The notes: a model not told the origin generated them from the sequence alone. 20,103 bases of DNA from JBBQXK01 sp038209775 (GCA_038209775.1 JBBQXK010000059.1:1-20103), one strand, 5' to 3'; shown: positions 7,654 through 15,862, numbered from the stretch's first letter. A program made the numbers and translations.

Positions 7654-8679
7654 TCATATGGGAAGGTCCAGCGTCACTGGAAAGTGGTCCGATGCCGCCA
7701 TCAGCGCCGCCTGCAACGCGACTGCGCGGGAAATCGCCGGGTCGGTCAGCGGGTGCCAGATACGCCACACCGGCCCCCGCGCGACCAGTCCGGGCGATAC
7801 CATCACGAAATCCAGCAGCGCCTCAAGATACCGCGCCTCGTCCTTTTGATAAAACCGCGCGGTCACAGGCGACCTGCCCCCCTGCTGCGCCATCACCGCA
7901 TGCGGATCGAACAGCCGCAGCTCCGCCTCCGCCTCTGTCCCCAGCACCACCTCGACGCCCGACCGCCCGAACAGCCGCTCGTATTCGTCCAGCCCAGGCC
8001 CGTCGTTCAGATCGCCCAGCACGATCAGATCGTCCCCCGCCGCCAGATGCGCCACCACCCGCTCGCGCAGCCACAGGCATTGCGCCAACTGCTTGCGGCG
8101 GTTGTCGATGCCGATCCGCATCGCCTCGTCCCGCGACCGCGCGCCATAGGGGGCCTTCGATTTCGCATGCACCCCGATCAGCCGCAAAGTGCTGCCCCCG
8201 GCGATGACGGACAGCTCCAAAGGTGGCTTTGGAAACCGTATCGTCTCGGGGGCCGCATCGGCATCAAGGTCATAGCGGAACGCCCCGTCGAACCGGGGAA
8301 CCGAAGCACTGCCTTGCGGATCATGCCGCACCGACAGCCGGTCAGGGTCGTACAGAAACGCAATCTCCTGATCGGTGTCCGACGCAAACCCGATCAGCGC
8401 CCGCCGCACCCGCACCCCTGCACCCCGCGCGAACCCCTCCAGCGCCGTCACCGTGCTGCGGGCCCCATGCGTATCGGGGGCCTCGATCACCATGATGCCG
8501 TCGGCATCAAGCGCCCGCATCACCACCGCGATGGCGTCCAGTTGCGCGCCCCGCGTCACCCCATGCCGACCGCCCCGCCCGGCATCGTGCAACGCCAGCC
8601 CCGCGTCATCAAAGAGCGCGTTGAAATGTTCGACGTTCCAGGTTGCCAGCCGCAGGTGGTCAGGCCGCCCGCTTGGCAC
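7654..8679 (-). CDS. Endonuclease/exonuclease/phosphatase (EEP) family protein
   Basis: A member of the DNase I/exonuclease III/phosphatase superfamily, Mg-dependent phosphodiester or phosphomonoester hydrolases. Motifs from the chosen start are ATWNVEHF (Asn15), VIEAPD (metal-binding Glu66), IGVHAKSKAPYG (His171), VLGDLNDGPG (residues 220-228, the GDxND motif) and ASDHFPV (Asp331, His332). This is a complete active site. The open frame extends upstream to 8751, but the conserved domain begins only at LRLATWN. The GTG at 8679 is the nearest start, giving 341 residues and overlapping the 3' end of the upstream TerB/J-domain gene by 20 bp, which suggests translational coupling. No signal peptide, so it is probably cytosolic. 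The substrate cannot be told from sequence. The start is moderately sure. Confidence 0.82.
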   Translation of the reverse strand: MPSGRPDHLRLATWNVEHFNALFDDAGLALHDAGRGGRHGVTRGAQLDAIAVVMRALDADGIMVIEAPDTHGARSTVTALEGFARGAGVRVRRALIGFASDTDQEIAFLYDPDRLSVRHDPQGSASVPRFDGAFRYDLDADAAPETIRFPKPPLELSVIAGGSTLRLIGVHAKSKAPYGARSRDEAMRIGIDNRRKQLAQCLWLRERVVAHLAAGDDLIVLGDLNDGPGLDEYERLFGRSGVEVVLGTEAEAELRLFDPHAVMAQQGGRSPVTARFYQKDEARYLEALLDFVMVSPGLVARGPVWRIWHPLTDPAISRAVALQAALMAASDHFPVTLDLPI

Positions 8680-9358
8680 TGATCTCGTCCCAGGCCGCGT
8701 TGATCGCCATAAGCCGCCGTTCGGCCAGCCGCACCGCCTCGACCGGGACACCGCGCGCGATCATCTGGTCGGGATGGGTTTCGCGCACAGCCGCCTTCCA
8801 GGCACTGCGCACCTGATCGATCGACGCAAAGGCCGACACGCCCAGAACCTCATAAGGATCGCGCGATGCCCCCTCGACAAACCGCGCCCGGATCGCGCGA
8901 TAGCATCCCTGCTCGATCCCAAAGATGCGCGACACCTCCAGCAGGAACACATCCTCACGGGCATCATAGGCCCCGTCGGCCATCGCCACATGAAACAGCC
9001 CCTCCAGCACGTCCTTGAGCGTGCTGCCGTCGGTCTCAGCAAACATCGCGCGGATCTTCAGCGCATAGGCGTCGAACCCCGCCACATCCTGCCGTGCTAG
9101 GTCAAACACGCGGGCGGCGTTCTGCTCTTCCTCGGCTGGCATGGTAAAGATGCGCCGGAACACCGCGACTTCCTCACGGCTGACGTGGCCGTCGGCCTTG
9201 GCCATCTTGGCCCCCAACGCCAGAACCGCGATGGTAAAGGCCACCGACCGCTCGGGTGCGGCAGGCGGCACACCGCGCAGCCGGTCGAACAGCGCCGAAA
9301 GCCCCTCACCCCGGCCCAGGGCGGCCAGTGCATCGCTGATGCGTGTCCAGATCGACAT
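8660..9358 (-). CDS. DjlA-like TerB plus J-domain protein
   Basis: Combines an N-terminal TerB-like helical domain (about residues 37-150, with AKMAKADGHVSREEV and VAMADGAYDAREDVFL, each carrying the acidic TerB signature) with a C-terminal J domain (about 168-227, DPYEVLGVS, HPD at 195-197). The HPD tripeptide stimulates DnaK ATPase, so this is a DnaK co-chaperone. This matches the DjlA layout, except that I see no N-terminal TM anchor; the N-terminus (MSIWTRISDALAALG) is at most amphipathic. I chose the ATG at 9358 over an in-frame start 30 codons upstream, because homologues begin with MSIW-like sequence; neither has a strong Shine-Dalgarno. It sits in the minus-strand run after the VOC gene and overlaps the EEP gene. 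Confidence 0.85.
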   Translation of the reverse strand: MSIWTRISDALAALGRGEGLSALFDRLRGVPPAAPERSVAFTIAVLALGAKMAKADGHVSREEVAVFRRIFTMPAEEEQNAARVFDLARQDVAGFDAYALKIRAMFAETDGSTLKDVLEGLFHVAMADGAYDAREDVFLLEVSRIFGIEQGCYRAIRARFVEGASRDPYEVLGVSAFASIDQVRSAWKAAVRETHPDQMIARGVPVEAVRLAERRLMAINAAWDEISAKRAA

Positions 9359-9466
9359 GATGGTTCGGTCAGGGAATCCCGGTTGGTGTTGCAGGTGCAG
9401 CATAGCGGGGAAATCCGCCGATGTCAGAGGGAATCCTGCGGCCCCCAAAGGCGGTTCGCGCGCCTG

Positions 9467-10087
9467 TCACCCCTCCAGATGCCGGGGGCCGTGGCCGGTA
9501 TCGAAGGTGGCCCGCATCGCCTTGACAGGCCCCGCCTCGAACGCCAGTCGCGGGTCCTGCACCAGCCCGCCCAGCGCGCCCTGCAACGCCGCCGCCTGCG
9601 GATGCACCAGCGTCAGACGACGCAGACGCACCCCCCGGTCCGCCAGCCGCCGCGCCGGATGAAGGCCCCCCAGCCACTGGATCAGCGCCGGATACGCGTC
9701 GTCAAACGGCAGGCACCCATCCCCCGGCACCCCCATCCGCCAGCGCAGATCGCCCCGCGCCAGATCAACCGCCCGCCCCGCGCCCGCCGGGGCCGCCGCC
9801 AGCCCCGCGTCCAGATCATCGCAGGCGGCAATCCAGTTGCTCAGCCGCGGCGCGCCGGTGAACGCATCCAGCCGGAACCAGCGCGGATGCGCCGGCGGCA
9901 CGGCACCCGGGTCCACCGCGATCACCTCCAGATAAACGTCACCCACCCCCAACAGCCGGTTGTGCGTGCCCATCAGCGCATGCTGCCCGCCCGGGTCCAG
10001 CCGCACGCCCAGCGCCTCTTCGACCGCCGCCGTGCCGTCCTCAAGGTTGCCCGCCGACACCGCCAGATGGTCAATCCGCCAACGCAT
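9467..10087 (-). CDS. VOC family (glyoxalase-like) protein
   Basis: The 206-residue product has the start expected of the glyoxalase-like VOC domain: MRWRIDHLAVSAGNLEDGTAAVEEALGV, then GGQHALMGTHNRLLGVGDVYLEVIAVDP. His7 and Glu54-region residues fit the metal-ligand positions of vicinal-oxygen-chelate folds. A second half (LPFDDAYPALIQWLGGLHPARRL and RRLTLVHPQAAALQ) completes the paired modules. The ATG overlaps the last 17 bases of ppx, so translation is probably coupled. The reaction and substrate cannot be inferred; many members are uncharacterised dioxygenase- or isomerase-like proteins. Confidence 0.8.
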   Translation of the reverse strand: MRWRIDHLAVSAGNLEDGTAAVEEALGVRLDPGGQHALMGTHNRLLGVGDVYLEVIAVDPGAVPPAHPRWFRLDAFTGAPRLSNWIAACDDLDAGLAAAPAGAGRAVDLARGDLRWRMGVPGDGCLPFDDAYPALIQWLGGLHPARRLADRGVRLRRLTLVHPQAAALQGALGGLVQDPRLAFEAGPVKAMRATFDTGHGPRHLEG

Positions 10088-11636
10088 GCCCCGACCCCGC
10101 GCGTGAAATCACCGGCACCGCCCGCAGCGCCGCCGCCAGCGACGCGAACCGCGCCTCGGCCACCTCGCCCATCAGGCCTTGCCCCAGATCGGTCAGCACC
10201 AGTTCCAGCTCGCGCTTCTTCGGTCGCCAGACCAGCTCGCCCGCCTCTGCCGGATCGGCGGTTGAAAACATCGCCCCAAACCGCATCGCCTTGCCCAGCA
10301 CCTCTGCATCCTGAATCTCGTCATCCGTCAACAGATGGAACAACGGCTCCAACCGCGACCCCGAGCGTGAGTTCTTGTAGCGGTGGAGCAGCGCCAGCCC
10401 CAAAAACACCCGCCCCGGATGGTCAAGCCCCCCCAGATTGGCCCGCGTCGCGTTGTCGAAACACACCTCGGCCCGGTAGTCGGGATGCGCGCGCCAGGTG
10501 GTGTCGTGCAACAGGCAGGCGGCCTTTATCAGGCGATGACGGTCCTCTGACGCGCCCCGGAACAGCGGCATCAGGAAATTGTACAGCTTCTTGCCAAACC
10601 CCGGCATCCGCGCCGAGGTCTGCTCGGTCATCCTTGCCGCCTCGATCAACGGATCGCGGGCGCGCAGCCGCTCGGGCATCTGCTCGTACAACAGCCCCTC
10701 GCGGATGCCATAGGACGACACGTCGATCTCGCGCGGTTTGAACATGGTGACCAGTTCGCGCAACACCTCGGACGCCAGCGGCACCAGTTCCATCCGTTCC
10801 GCTCCGGTGCCGGTCCGGGCGCGCAGCAGGGTCAGATCATGCGTGCCGATCCAGTCCAGCGTGTCGAGGACCGATTTTGGCGTCATCCGGTATTCGTGCA
10901 GGACCGTCAGCGGATAGTTGCGCCGCTCCATGTCCAGCCGGGCAATCACCCGCCACGATCCCCCCACCAGATAGATGCGGTCGCCCTCGGGCTTCAACGC
11001 CGCCTCGGCGGTCCGCAAAACCCGCCGGATCAGCGCCTGCCGCTTTGCAGGCCCGCCCTCGACCTGCTGCATCCGGAACGGCCCCAGGGGCGTGGACAGA
11101 CGCTTGCCCACCTTTCCGCCGCCGATCCGCGCCAGTTCCATCGAATTGCCGCCGATGTCACAGACGATGCCCTTGGCCTCCGGCCATCCCAACAGCACGC
11201 CTTGCGCCGACAGCCGCGCCTCCTCGTCGCCCGAGATGACCCACAGCTTCAGCCCGGTCTCGGCCTCGATCTGCGCCTGAAACGCCGGGCCGTCGCTCGC
11301 CTCGCGCACGGCGGCGGTGGCAACACAGGTCATCGAATTGACCTCCATCCCCTTGGCCAGCAACGCAAACCGCCGCAGCGCCACCAGCGCCCGCTCCTTG
11401 CCGCGCGGGTTCAGCATGCCGGTCTGCGCCAACCCCTGACCCAACCCTGCCATCAGCTTTTCATTGTAGAAATAGGCCGGCGACCGCGCCGCCCCGTCAA
11501 ACACCACCATCCGGATCGAGTTCGATCCCACATCAACCACCCCCACCCGGGACAGTGCCCGCATCGAAGGGTCATCGAACAACGGACGGCCAAACGGGCC
11601 CGCATCCTCGGCGTGATCGGAACCCTTGACGTCCAT
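10071..11636 (-). CDS. ppx: Ppx/GppA exopolyphosphatase-like phosphatase
   Basis: Hydrolyses terminal phosphate from polyphosphate or pppGpp, linking phosphate storage to the stringent response. The 521-residue product carries the actin/HSP70-fold phosphate loops VVDVGSNSIRMVVFDG (33-48) and VCDIGGNSMELARI (158-171), the ATAAVREASD block (106-115), and the ISGDEEARLSAQG segment with the putative catalytic Glu (134-146). The C-terminal half contains an HD-type helical domain (KAACLLHDTTWRAHPDYR) typical of the longer alphaproteobacterial forms. Substrate preference between polyP and pppGpp cannot be read from sequence. The ATG at 11636 has a GGGGGGTG stretch upstream. It is first in the minus-strand operon and divergent from pyrC. 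Confidence 0.92.
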   Translation of the reverse strand: MDVKGSDHAEDAGPFGRPLFDDPSMRALSRVGVVDVGSNSIRMVVFDGAARSPAYFYNEKLMAGLGQGLAQTGMLNPRGKERALVALRRFALLAKGMEVNSMTCVATAAVREASDGPAFQAQIEAETGLKLWVISGDEEARLSAQGVLLGWPEAKGIVCDIGGNSMELARIGGGKVGKRLSTPLGPFRMQQVEGGPAKRQALIRRVLRTAEAALKPEGDRIYLVGGSWRVIARLDMERRNYPLTVLHEYRMTPKSVLDTLDWIGTHDLTLLRARTGTGAERMELVPLASEVLRELVTMFKPREIDVSSYGIREGLLYEQMPERLRARDPLIEAARMTEQTSARMPGFGKKLYNFLMPLFRGASEDRHRLIKAACLLHDTTWRAHPDYRAEVCFDNATRANLGGLDHPGRVFLGLALLHRYKNSRSGSRLEPLFHLLTDDEIQDAEVLGKAMRFGAMFSTADPAEAGELVWRPKKRELELVLTDLGQGLMGEVAEARFASLAAALRAVPVISRAGSGHALAD

Positions 11637-11750
11637 CGCTTACACCCCCCGGGGAATCGTGGCGGACCATGCCCCGCGGCGGGTCGGGCGGTCAACGCCG
11701 CAGTTGCCCCGGTGCCACCACCGTGGTTCCCGATGGCCGCCGTTGCCAGA

Positions 11751-11890
11751 GGGGGGCCAGCCCCCCGGCTTCGCCTCCCCCCGGAGTATTTGGACAAAGA
11801 AGAAACCCAAGTTTGATTCAAATTGTGCATCTTCTTTGCCCAAGTACTCTCGGGGGGTGAGCCGAAGGCGAGGGGGGCAGACAGCCCCCC
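11751..11890. repeat. Long imperfect inverted pair of the TTTGTCCAAATA-type repeat (copies 2 and 3)
   Basis: Fills the middle of the 324-bp gap between divergent ppx and pyrC. The left copy has a GGGGGGC/GCCCCCC hairpin (11751-11766), then CTTCGCCTCCCCCCGGAG and TATTTGGACAAAGAAG. The right copy is its reverse complement with several changes: CTTCTTTGCCCAAGTACT, then CGGGGGG, GCCGAAGGCGAG and a GGGGGGC/GCCCCCC hairpin (11872-11890). The axis is at a perfect 11-bp palindrome TTTGATTCAAA (11812-11822). Both genes are transcribed away from it, so a terminator role for their transcripts is unlikely. The rest of the gap (11637-11750 and 11891-11960) should hold the two promoters, but I could not define them. 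Confidence 0.75.
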
Positions 11891-11960
11891 TTTGCAACGG
11901 TGCCACAAGCGCCGCTTTCTGCTGGAAATGGCACCGCCCCTGCGTTACGCCCGATGCAAG

Positions 11961-13001
11961 ATGACTGACCGCATCACCCTGCGCCGCCCCGACGACTGGC
12001 ACCTGCATCTGCGCGATGGCGCGATGCTGGCTGCCGTCCTGCCCGAAACGACCCGCCACTTCGCCCGCGCCCTTGTCATGCCCAACCTCGTGCCGCCCGT
12101 GGTCACGCTGGACCACGCCCGCGCCTACCGCGACCGCATCCTGCGGGCGCTGCCGACAGGTGCCGCCTTCCAGCCGCTGATGACGCTTTACCTCACCGAA
12201 ACCACCGACCCGGATGATGTCGAGCGGGCCGCGGCCTCGGGCCTGGTGCGGGCGGTGAAACTCTATCCCGCCGGGGCCACCACCAATTCGCACGCCGGGG
12301 TCCGCGATTTTGCCGCCGTGCAGGGCGTCCTTGACCGGATGGCCGCGATCGGCCTGCCGTTGTGCGTGCACGGCGAGGTGACCGACCCCGCCATCGACAT
12401 CTTCGACCGCGAGGCCGTGTTCCTGACCCGCGTCCTTGACCCCCTGCGCGCCCGCACCCCCGGCCTGCGCGTGGTCATGGAACATGTGACCACCGCCGAA
12501 GGGCTGGCCTATGTCCGGGCAGCGGGGCAGGGGATGGCGGCGACCATCACCACCCACCACCTCATCATCAACCGCAACCACATCCTCGCAGGCGGCATCA
12601 GGCCCCACTACTATTGCCTGCCCGTCGCCAAACGCGAACACCACCGCCTTGCCCTGCGCGCCGCCGCCACGGGGGGTGAGGCGTGTTTCTTCCTTGGCAC
12701 CGATTCTGCCCCCCATACCGACGCGCTCAAGGAACAGGCCTGCGGCTGTGCCGGCTGTTTCACCGCCACCAACACCATGCAGGTCCTGGCGCAGGTGTTT
12801 GACGATGAGGGCGCGCTTGACCGGCTGGAAGGCTTCACCAGCCGCAACGGTGCCGCCTTCTACGGCATGCCCCCCAATGACGGCACGCTGACGCTGAGGC
12901 GGGGCGACGCAGCCATCTGGCCCGCCTGCATCGCCACCGCCGATGGCCCCGTCACCATCTTCGACCCCGGCCATCCCGTGTATTGGCACGTCGAGGCATA
13001 G
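11961..13001 (+). CDS. pyrC: Dihydroorotase, class II
   Basis: Cyclises N-carbamoyl-aspartate to dihydroorotate in de novo pyrimidine synthesis. The 346-residue product matches E. coli-type PyrC, with the full binuclear zinc site: His14 and His16 (DDWHLHLRDG), Lys100 to be carboxylated (RAVKLYPAGATTNS), His137 (CVHGEV), His175 (MEHVTT) and Asp248 (GTDSAPH). These are all offset by two from the E. coli numbering. The ATG at 11961 is chosen because MTDRITLRRPDDWH aligns with the family; an upstream in-frame ATG at 11928 would add 11 residues without support. The stop lies three bases from the end of the convergent amidase gene. It is separated from pyrE by the two-gene minus-strand cassette. 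Confidence 0.96.
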   Translation: MTDRITLRRPDDWHLHLRDGAMLAAVLPETTRHFARALVMPNLVPPVVTLDHARAYRDRILRALPTGAAFQPLMTLYLTETTDPDDVERAAASGLVRAVKLYPAGATTNSHAGVRDFAAVQGVLDRMAAIGLPLCVHGEVTDPAIDIFDREAVFLTRVLDPLRARTPGLRVVMEHVTTAEGLAYVRAAGQGMAATITTHHLIINRNHILAGGIRPHYYCLPVAKREHHRLALRAAATGGEACFFLGTDSAPHTDALKEQACGCAGCFTATNTMQVLAQVFDDEGALDRLEGFTSRNGAAFYGMPPNDGTLTLRRGDAAIWPACIATADGPVTIFDPGHPVYWHVEA

Positions 13002-13004
13002 ACG

Positions 13005-13769
13005 TCACAAGCTGTCCCATGTCTTGGGGCCGACGATGCCGTCGGGCACCAGCCCCTTGCCGCGCTGAAACGTGCGGACCGCAACCTCGACCATCGGGCC
13101 AAAGATGCCGTCCACCGTGACCTTGAGCTTGTCCTGAAGATCGCGCACGTTCAGACCCCGGTCGCCGCGCCGCAGCGTCGGGCGGCTTGATCTGGCATCG
13201 ACCGCCGGGATCAGCGGCCGCACGACGCCCGCGCCCGATTTGATCCGGTGAGCCATGGCGCGGAATGCATCCATGTCGAACACCGGATCGATCTTGCGTG
13301 TGGGCGCGTATTCGCGGTGGCCACAGCACATCTCGGACCCGGCGCCGATCTGCTTCAGGATCGCGGCCACACCCCGGTGATAGGCATCCATCTGCACCTC
13401 GGGCCATGCGTCGGTCTTGCCGCCGGCATTCTCGGCCTCGATGCCGATGAAACTGGAATTGCCGGTGGTGATCCCCTTCCACGCTCCGGCCCCGGCATGG
13501 TTCGCACGACCCGCAGCCACGATGTAATAGGTGCCGTCCCGCCCCAGCCCCAACTGGCTCAGCGGCCCGCTCAGATCGGACCGCCCGTTGATCAGCAGGT
13601 TCAGCGTCGGCATGTTGCGGGCCGATGTGGCGGTGCCGGTGTGATGGCACATCACCCCCAGAACCCTGCCCATTTCGGCGCGGCCCCGGTCGGCCCAGCC
13701 TTGGGTTTCAGACACCTTCAGACCGGCATCGCGCAGCACGACCGGCAGCCATGTCAGGGAATAGGGCAT
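13005..13769 (-). CDS. Endolysin-like N-acetylmuramoyl-L-alanine amidase (Amidase_2) with peptidoglycan-binding domain
   Basis: Predicted to cut the amide bond between muramic acid and the stem peptide. The 254-residue product has a type-2 amidase domain (about residues 1-175): VMCHHTG (His42/His43), NHAGAG (His91), and CGHREYAPTRKIDP (His151, Lys159, Asp161), the layout of zinc amidases of the AmiD and phage-endolysin type. A C-terminal peptidoglycan-binding domain follows (195-254, LRRGDRGLNVRDLQDKL and DGIFGPMVEVAVRTFQ). There is no signal peptide, so access to the wall would need a holin-like partner or lysis. The ATG at 13769 has GAGGAG upstream; a longer Arg/Pro-rich extension to 13931 is rejected. 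It follows the membrane-protein gene by 10 bp, evidently in one transcript. Confidence 0.88.
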   Translation of the reverse strand: MPYSLTWLPVVLRDAGLKVSETQGWADRGRAEMGRVLGVMCHHTGTATSARNMPTLNLLINGRSDLSGPLSQLGLGRDGTYYIVAAGRANHAGAGAWKGITTGNSSFIGIEAENAGGKTDAWPEVQMDAYHRGVAAILKQIGAGSEMCCGHREYAPTRKIDPVFDMDAFRAMAHRIKSGAGVVRPLIPAVDARSSRPTLRRGDRGLNVRDLQDKLKVTVDGIFGPMVEVAVRTFQRGKGLVPDGIVGPKTWDSL

Positions 13770-13779
13770 TGCTGTCTCC

Positions 13780-14961
13780 TCATTTCGCGGCTTTGGCCGG
13801 GTTCGACTTCGCGGGTTTGGGCGGAGTTGTACCTGCGGGTTTTGGCGGGGTCGGGCTGACGCCCTCGACACCGCCGTAGGCTTGCGGCAATTCGCTGTCC
13901 TCGGTGATCTCGTCGCCGTTCGCCGGGGCATCCGTCAAGCTGACATGGCTCATGTCCTCGGGCAGGGCACCTGCGGCACCCGGCGGCGTGGGTTCACCGC
14001 CGCCATCGCCCGGACCACCGCCGTCGCCGGGCGGCTTGCCAGACGGATTGTCCTCGTCCTTCTTCCCCGTGCCGCCTGCGGTCGTGTCGGCAGGTGCCGC
14101 AGTCTCCGCAGGCCTGGTCCCTGTCGCCAGCCCGACCGTGCCCAGCACATTGCCCACCAGCCGTTCCGAAAAGCCCGCCAGAAACGCGATCACCACGGAA
14201 ATGGCCAGCGCCACGCCGGTGGCATCGCTGCCCGGCTTGAGTTCCGTCTCGCCCAGTTTCATCGACACGATGCCGCCCTTCAAAAGCGCGAACAGAATCA
14301 CCGCAGACACCGCACCGATGCCGATGCGCAGCACCGCATCCACCAGATTGTCGCGTCGCTGCAGGTCGGTCTTGATGCCGCGCCCGGTGATGTCCCACGC
14401 AATCGAGAACAATGTCCCCAGAACGCCGACGCCGATGGCAAGCGTGGTCTGGTTGGCCAGAAAGTACTTGCCGATGCCAGAGGCGGGATAACCCGATGGC
14501 ACCATCATCGCCGTGACAACAACCGCAAGCCCCACAAGTCCCGCCATCACCAGATACTCAAGCCGGCCGATCGACAGACGCTCGGCCCGCAGGCCGTTGC
14601 GCACCAGTTCGATCTGTACCTTGCCGCTTGCCGCGTCGCCTTGCAGCGCCAGCACAAGCGCATCCGCAACCCCCTGGTTGAAACCACTGACCAATGCCGC
14701 CCGACGCTCTTTTGATGGCCACCAGGCCCTGTCCTCCCATCCGTCAAGCAAGGTGTTGATTTCGCTTCTGAACGGGTTGAGATCGCGCAACTCGTCGCGT
14801 TGCTGTTTGCCAACGGCATCGTCGTCGGCAAATTGCACCATGATCCGCTTTTCGGTCTGATAGACGGCGTATTTGGTGGAAACCTTGCTGAAAACCGCCG
14901 TGATCTCGGCGCCGGTCATATCCGGGTGGCCCTTCTTGATGTCTTCGACCAATTTTGTCAT
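13780..14961 (-). CDS. Four-TM membrane protein of unknown function with disordered Gly/Pro-rich tail
   Basis: The family is not recognised. The 393-residue product has a soluble N-terminal region of about 130 residues (MTGAEITAVFSKVSTKYAVY, TLLDGWEDRAWW, ALVSGFNQGVADALVLALQG). Four hydrophobic helices follow, near 134-153, 172-189, 209-227 and 247-264, ending in the segment AFLAGFSERLVGN. The last 115 residues are a low-complexity Gly/Pro/Asp-rich tail finishing in KPAKSNPAKAAK. An even number of helices puts the N-terminal region and tail on the same side, probably the cytoplasm. A GGGGA sequence precedes the ATG at 14961. It is cotranscribed with the downstream amidase. The pairing resembles a holin/endolysin or an envelope-damaging effector module, but holins are normally much smaller. 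The role is inference only. Confidence 0.75.
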   Translation of the reverse strand: MTKLVEDIKKGHPDMTGAEITAVFSKVSTKYAVYQTEKRIMVQFADDDAVGKQQRDELRDLNPFRSEINTLLDGWEDRAWWPSKERRAALVSGFNQGVADALVLALQGDAASGKVQIELVRNGLRAERLSIGRLEYLVMAGLVGLAVVVTAMMVPSGYPASGIGKYFLANQTTLAIGVGVLGTLFSIAWDITGRGIKTDLQRRDNLVDAVLRIGIGAVSAVILFALLKGGIVSMKLGETELKPGSDATGVALAISVVIAFLAGFSERLVGNVLGTVGLATGTRPAETAAPADTTAGGTGKKDEDNPSGKPPGDGGGPGDGGGEPTPPGAAGALPEDMSHVSLTDAPANGDEITEDSELPQAYGGVEGVSPTPPKPAGTTPPKPAKSNPAKAAK

Positions 14962-15040
14962 CTTAAATCCCCTGCCGCTTCAATTGAATTTTTGTACCAT
15001 AGCGCGGAATTGAATTGATTTCATGATTCTAATTGGAATA
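14962..15040 (-). promoter_or_regulatory. AT-rich upstream region of the membrane protein/amidase cassette with repeated operator-like motifs
   Basis: This stretch is strikingly AT-rich against its GC-rich surroundings. It contains two direct copies of AATTGAATT (14982-14990 and 15008-15016) spaced 26 bp apart, and a 14-bp near-palindrome ATTCTAATTGGAAT (15026-15039) with one mismatched pair. The arrangement fits a regulated promoter for the leftward cassette, though I could not assign confident -35/-10 boxes. It may also influence the rightward pyrE gene. Confidence 0.4.
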
Positions 15041-15168
15041 GCCCCCGGCCCGCAACGTCACGGCCCACATCCCCCGCGCGCGGGGCCTTGCGTGACGGAT
15101 CAATCACCAGTTGGTTCTGCGCCGCACCTTGGGTATGACGTGCGCGTTGCCCAAAAGGAATGCCGCCG

Positions 15169-15849
15169 ATGATCGCCGCCACCTTCCCCCCCGCCGCCGA
15201 CATCGCCCGCCTGACCGCGCAGGCGCTTCTGGATATCAAGGCTGTCCACTTCAACGCCACGACACCCTTCACCCTCGCCTCGGGCCTGCCATCGCCCACC
15301 TACATCGACTGCCGACGCGTCATCGGCTTTCCCCGCCTGCGCTCGATGCTGATGGATTTCATGACCGCCACCGTCCTGCGCAATGCGGGGTTCGAGGCGT
15401 TCGACGTGATCGCCGGCGGCGAGACTGCAGGCATCCCCTTTGCCGCCCTTGTCGCTGAACGCCTTGCCCTGCCGATGGCCTATGTCCGCAAAAAGCCCAA
15501 AGGTTATGGCCAGAACGCCCGGATCGAGGGGCCGATGGCACCGGGTAACCGGGTGCTGCTGGTTGAGGATCTGACCACCGACGGCGGATCGAAACTGTCC
15601 TTCGTCGATGCCATCCGCGAAACCGGCGCCACCTGCGCCCATACGGCGGTGATCTTCTCCTACGGGATCTTCCCCGAAACCGAACCGACCCTCGCCACTC
15701 ATGGCGTGACCCTGCACAGCCTCTGCACCTGGTGGGATGTGCTGGCAGCGGCCCGCGACGGCGGCAGTTTCGACGCCGCCACCCTGGCCGAGGTCGAGGC
15801 TTTCCTGAACGCCCCCCGCGCCTGGCAAGAGGCCCGCCGCCAGACCTGA
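15169..15849 (+). CDS. pyrE: Orotate phosphoribosyltransferase
   Basis: Converts orotate and PRPP to orotidine 5'-phosphate, the fifth step of de novo pyrimidine synthesis. The 226-residue product has the FTLASGLPSPTYIDCRR substrate region (34-50), DVIAGGETAGIPFAALVAE (79-97), the AYVRKKPKGYGQNARIEG loop (104-121) and the PRPP-binding motif VLLVEDLTTDGGS (129-141). The longer alphaproteobacterial form is recognisable by the C-terminal FSYGIFPETEPTLATHGV and WWDVL segments. Two ATGs lie close together; AAAAGGA abuts the one at 15160 but is nine bases before 15169, so I prefer 15169. It is separated from pyrC by the inserted minus-strand cassette and followed by dnaB. Confidence 0.95.
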   Translation: MIAATFPPAADIARLTAQALLDIKAVHFNATTPFTLASGLPSPTYIDCRRVIGFPRLRSMLMDFMTATVLRNAGFEAFDVIAGGETAGIPFAALVAERLALPMAYVRKKPKGYGQNARIEGPMAPGNRVLLVEDLTTDGGSKLSFVDAIRETGATCAHTAVIFSYGIFPETEPTLATHGVTLHSLCTWWDVLAAARDGGSFDAATLAEVEAFLNAPRAWQEARRQT

Positions 15850-15862
15850 CCCTCCGCCATAC

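Noticed and set aside
9185..10741. 518-codon plus-strand open frame across the VOC and ppx genes
   Set aside because: Arg/Pro/Gln-rich, spans two genes with clear motifs on the other strand.
11640..12989. Long minus-strand open frame opposite pyrC
   Set aside because: Gly/Asp/His-rich antisense shadow of the well-supported pyrC, without family motifs.
13005..14961. Prophage or gene transfer agent lysis region
   Set aside because: No other phage or GTA structural, packaging or integrase genes lie in the window; flanking genes are pyrimidine synthesis.
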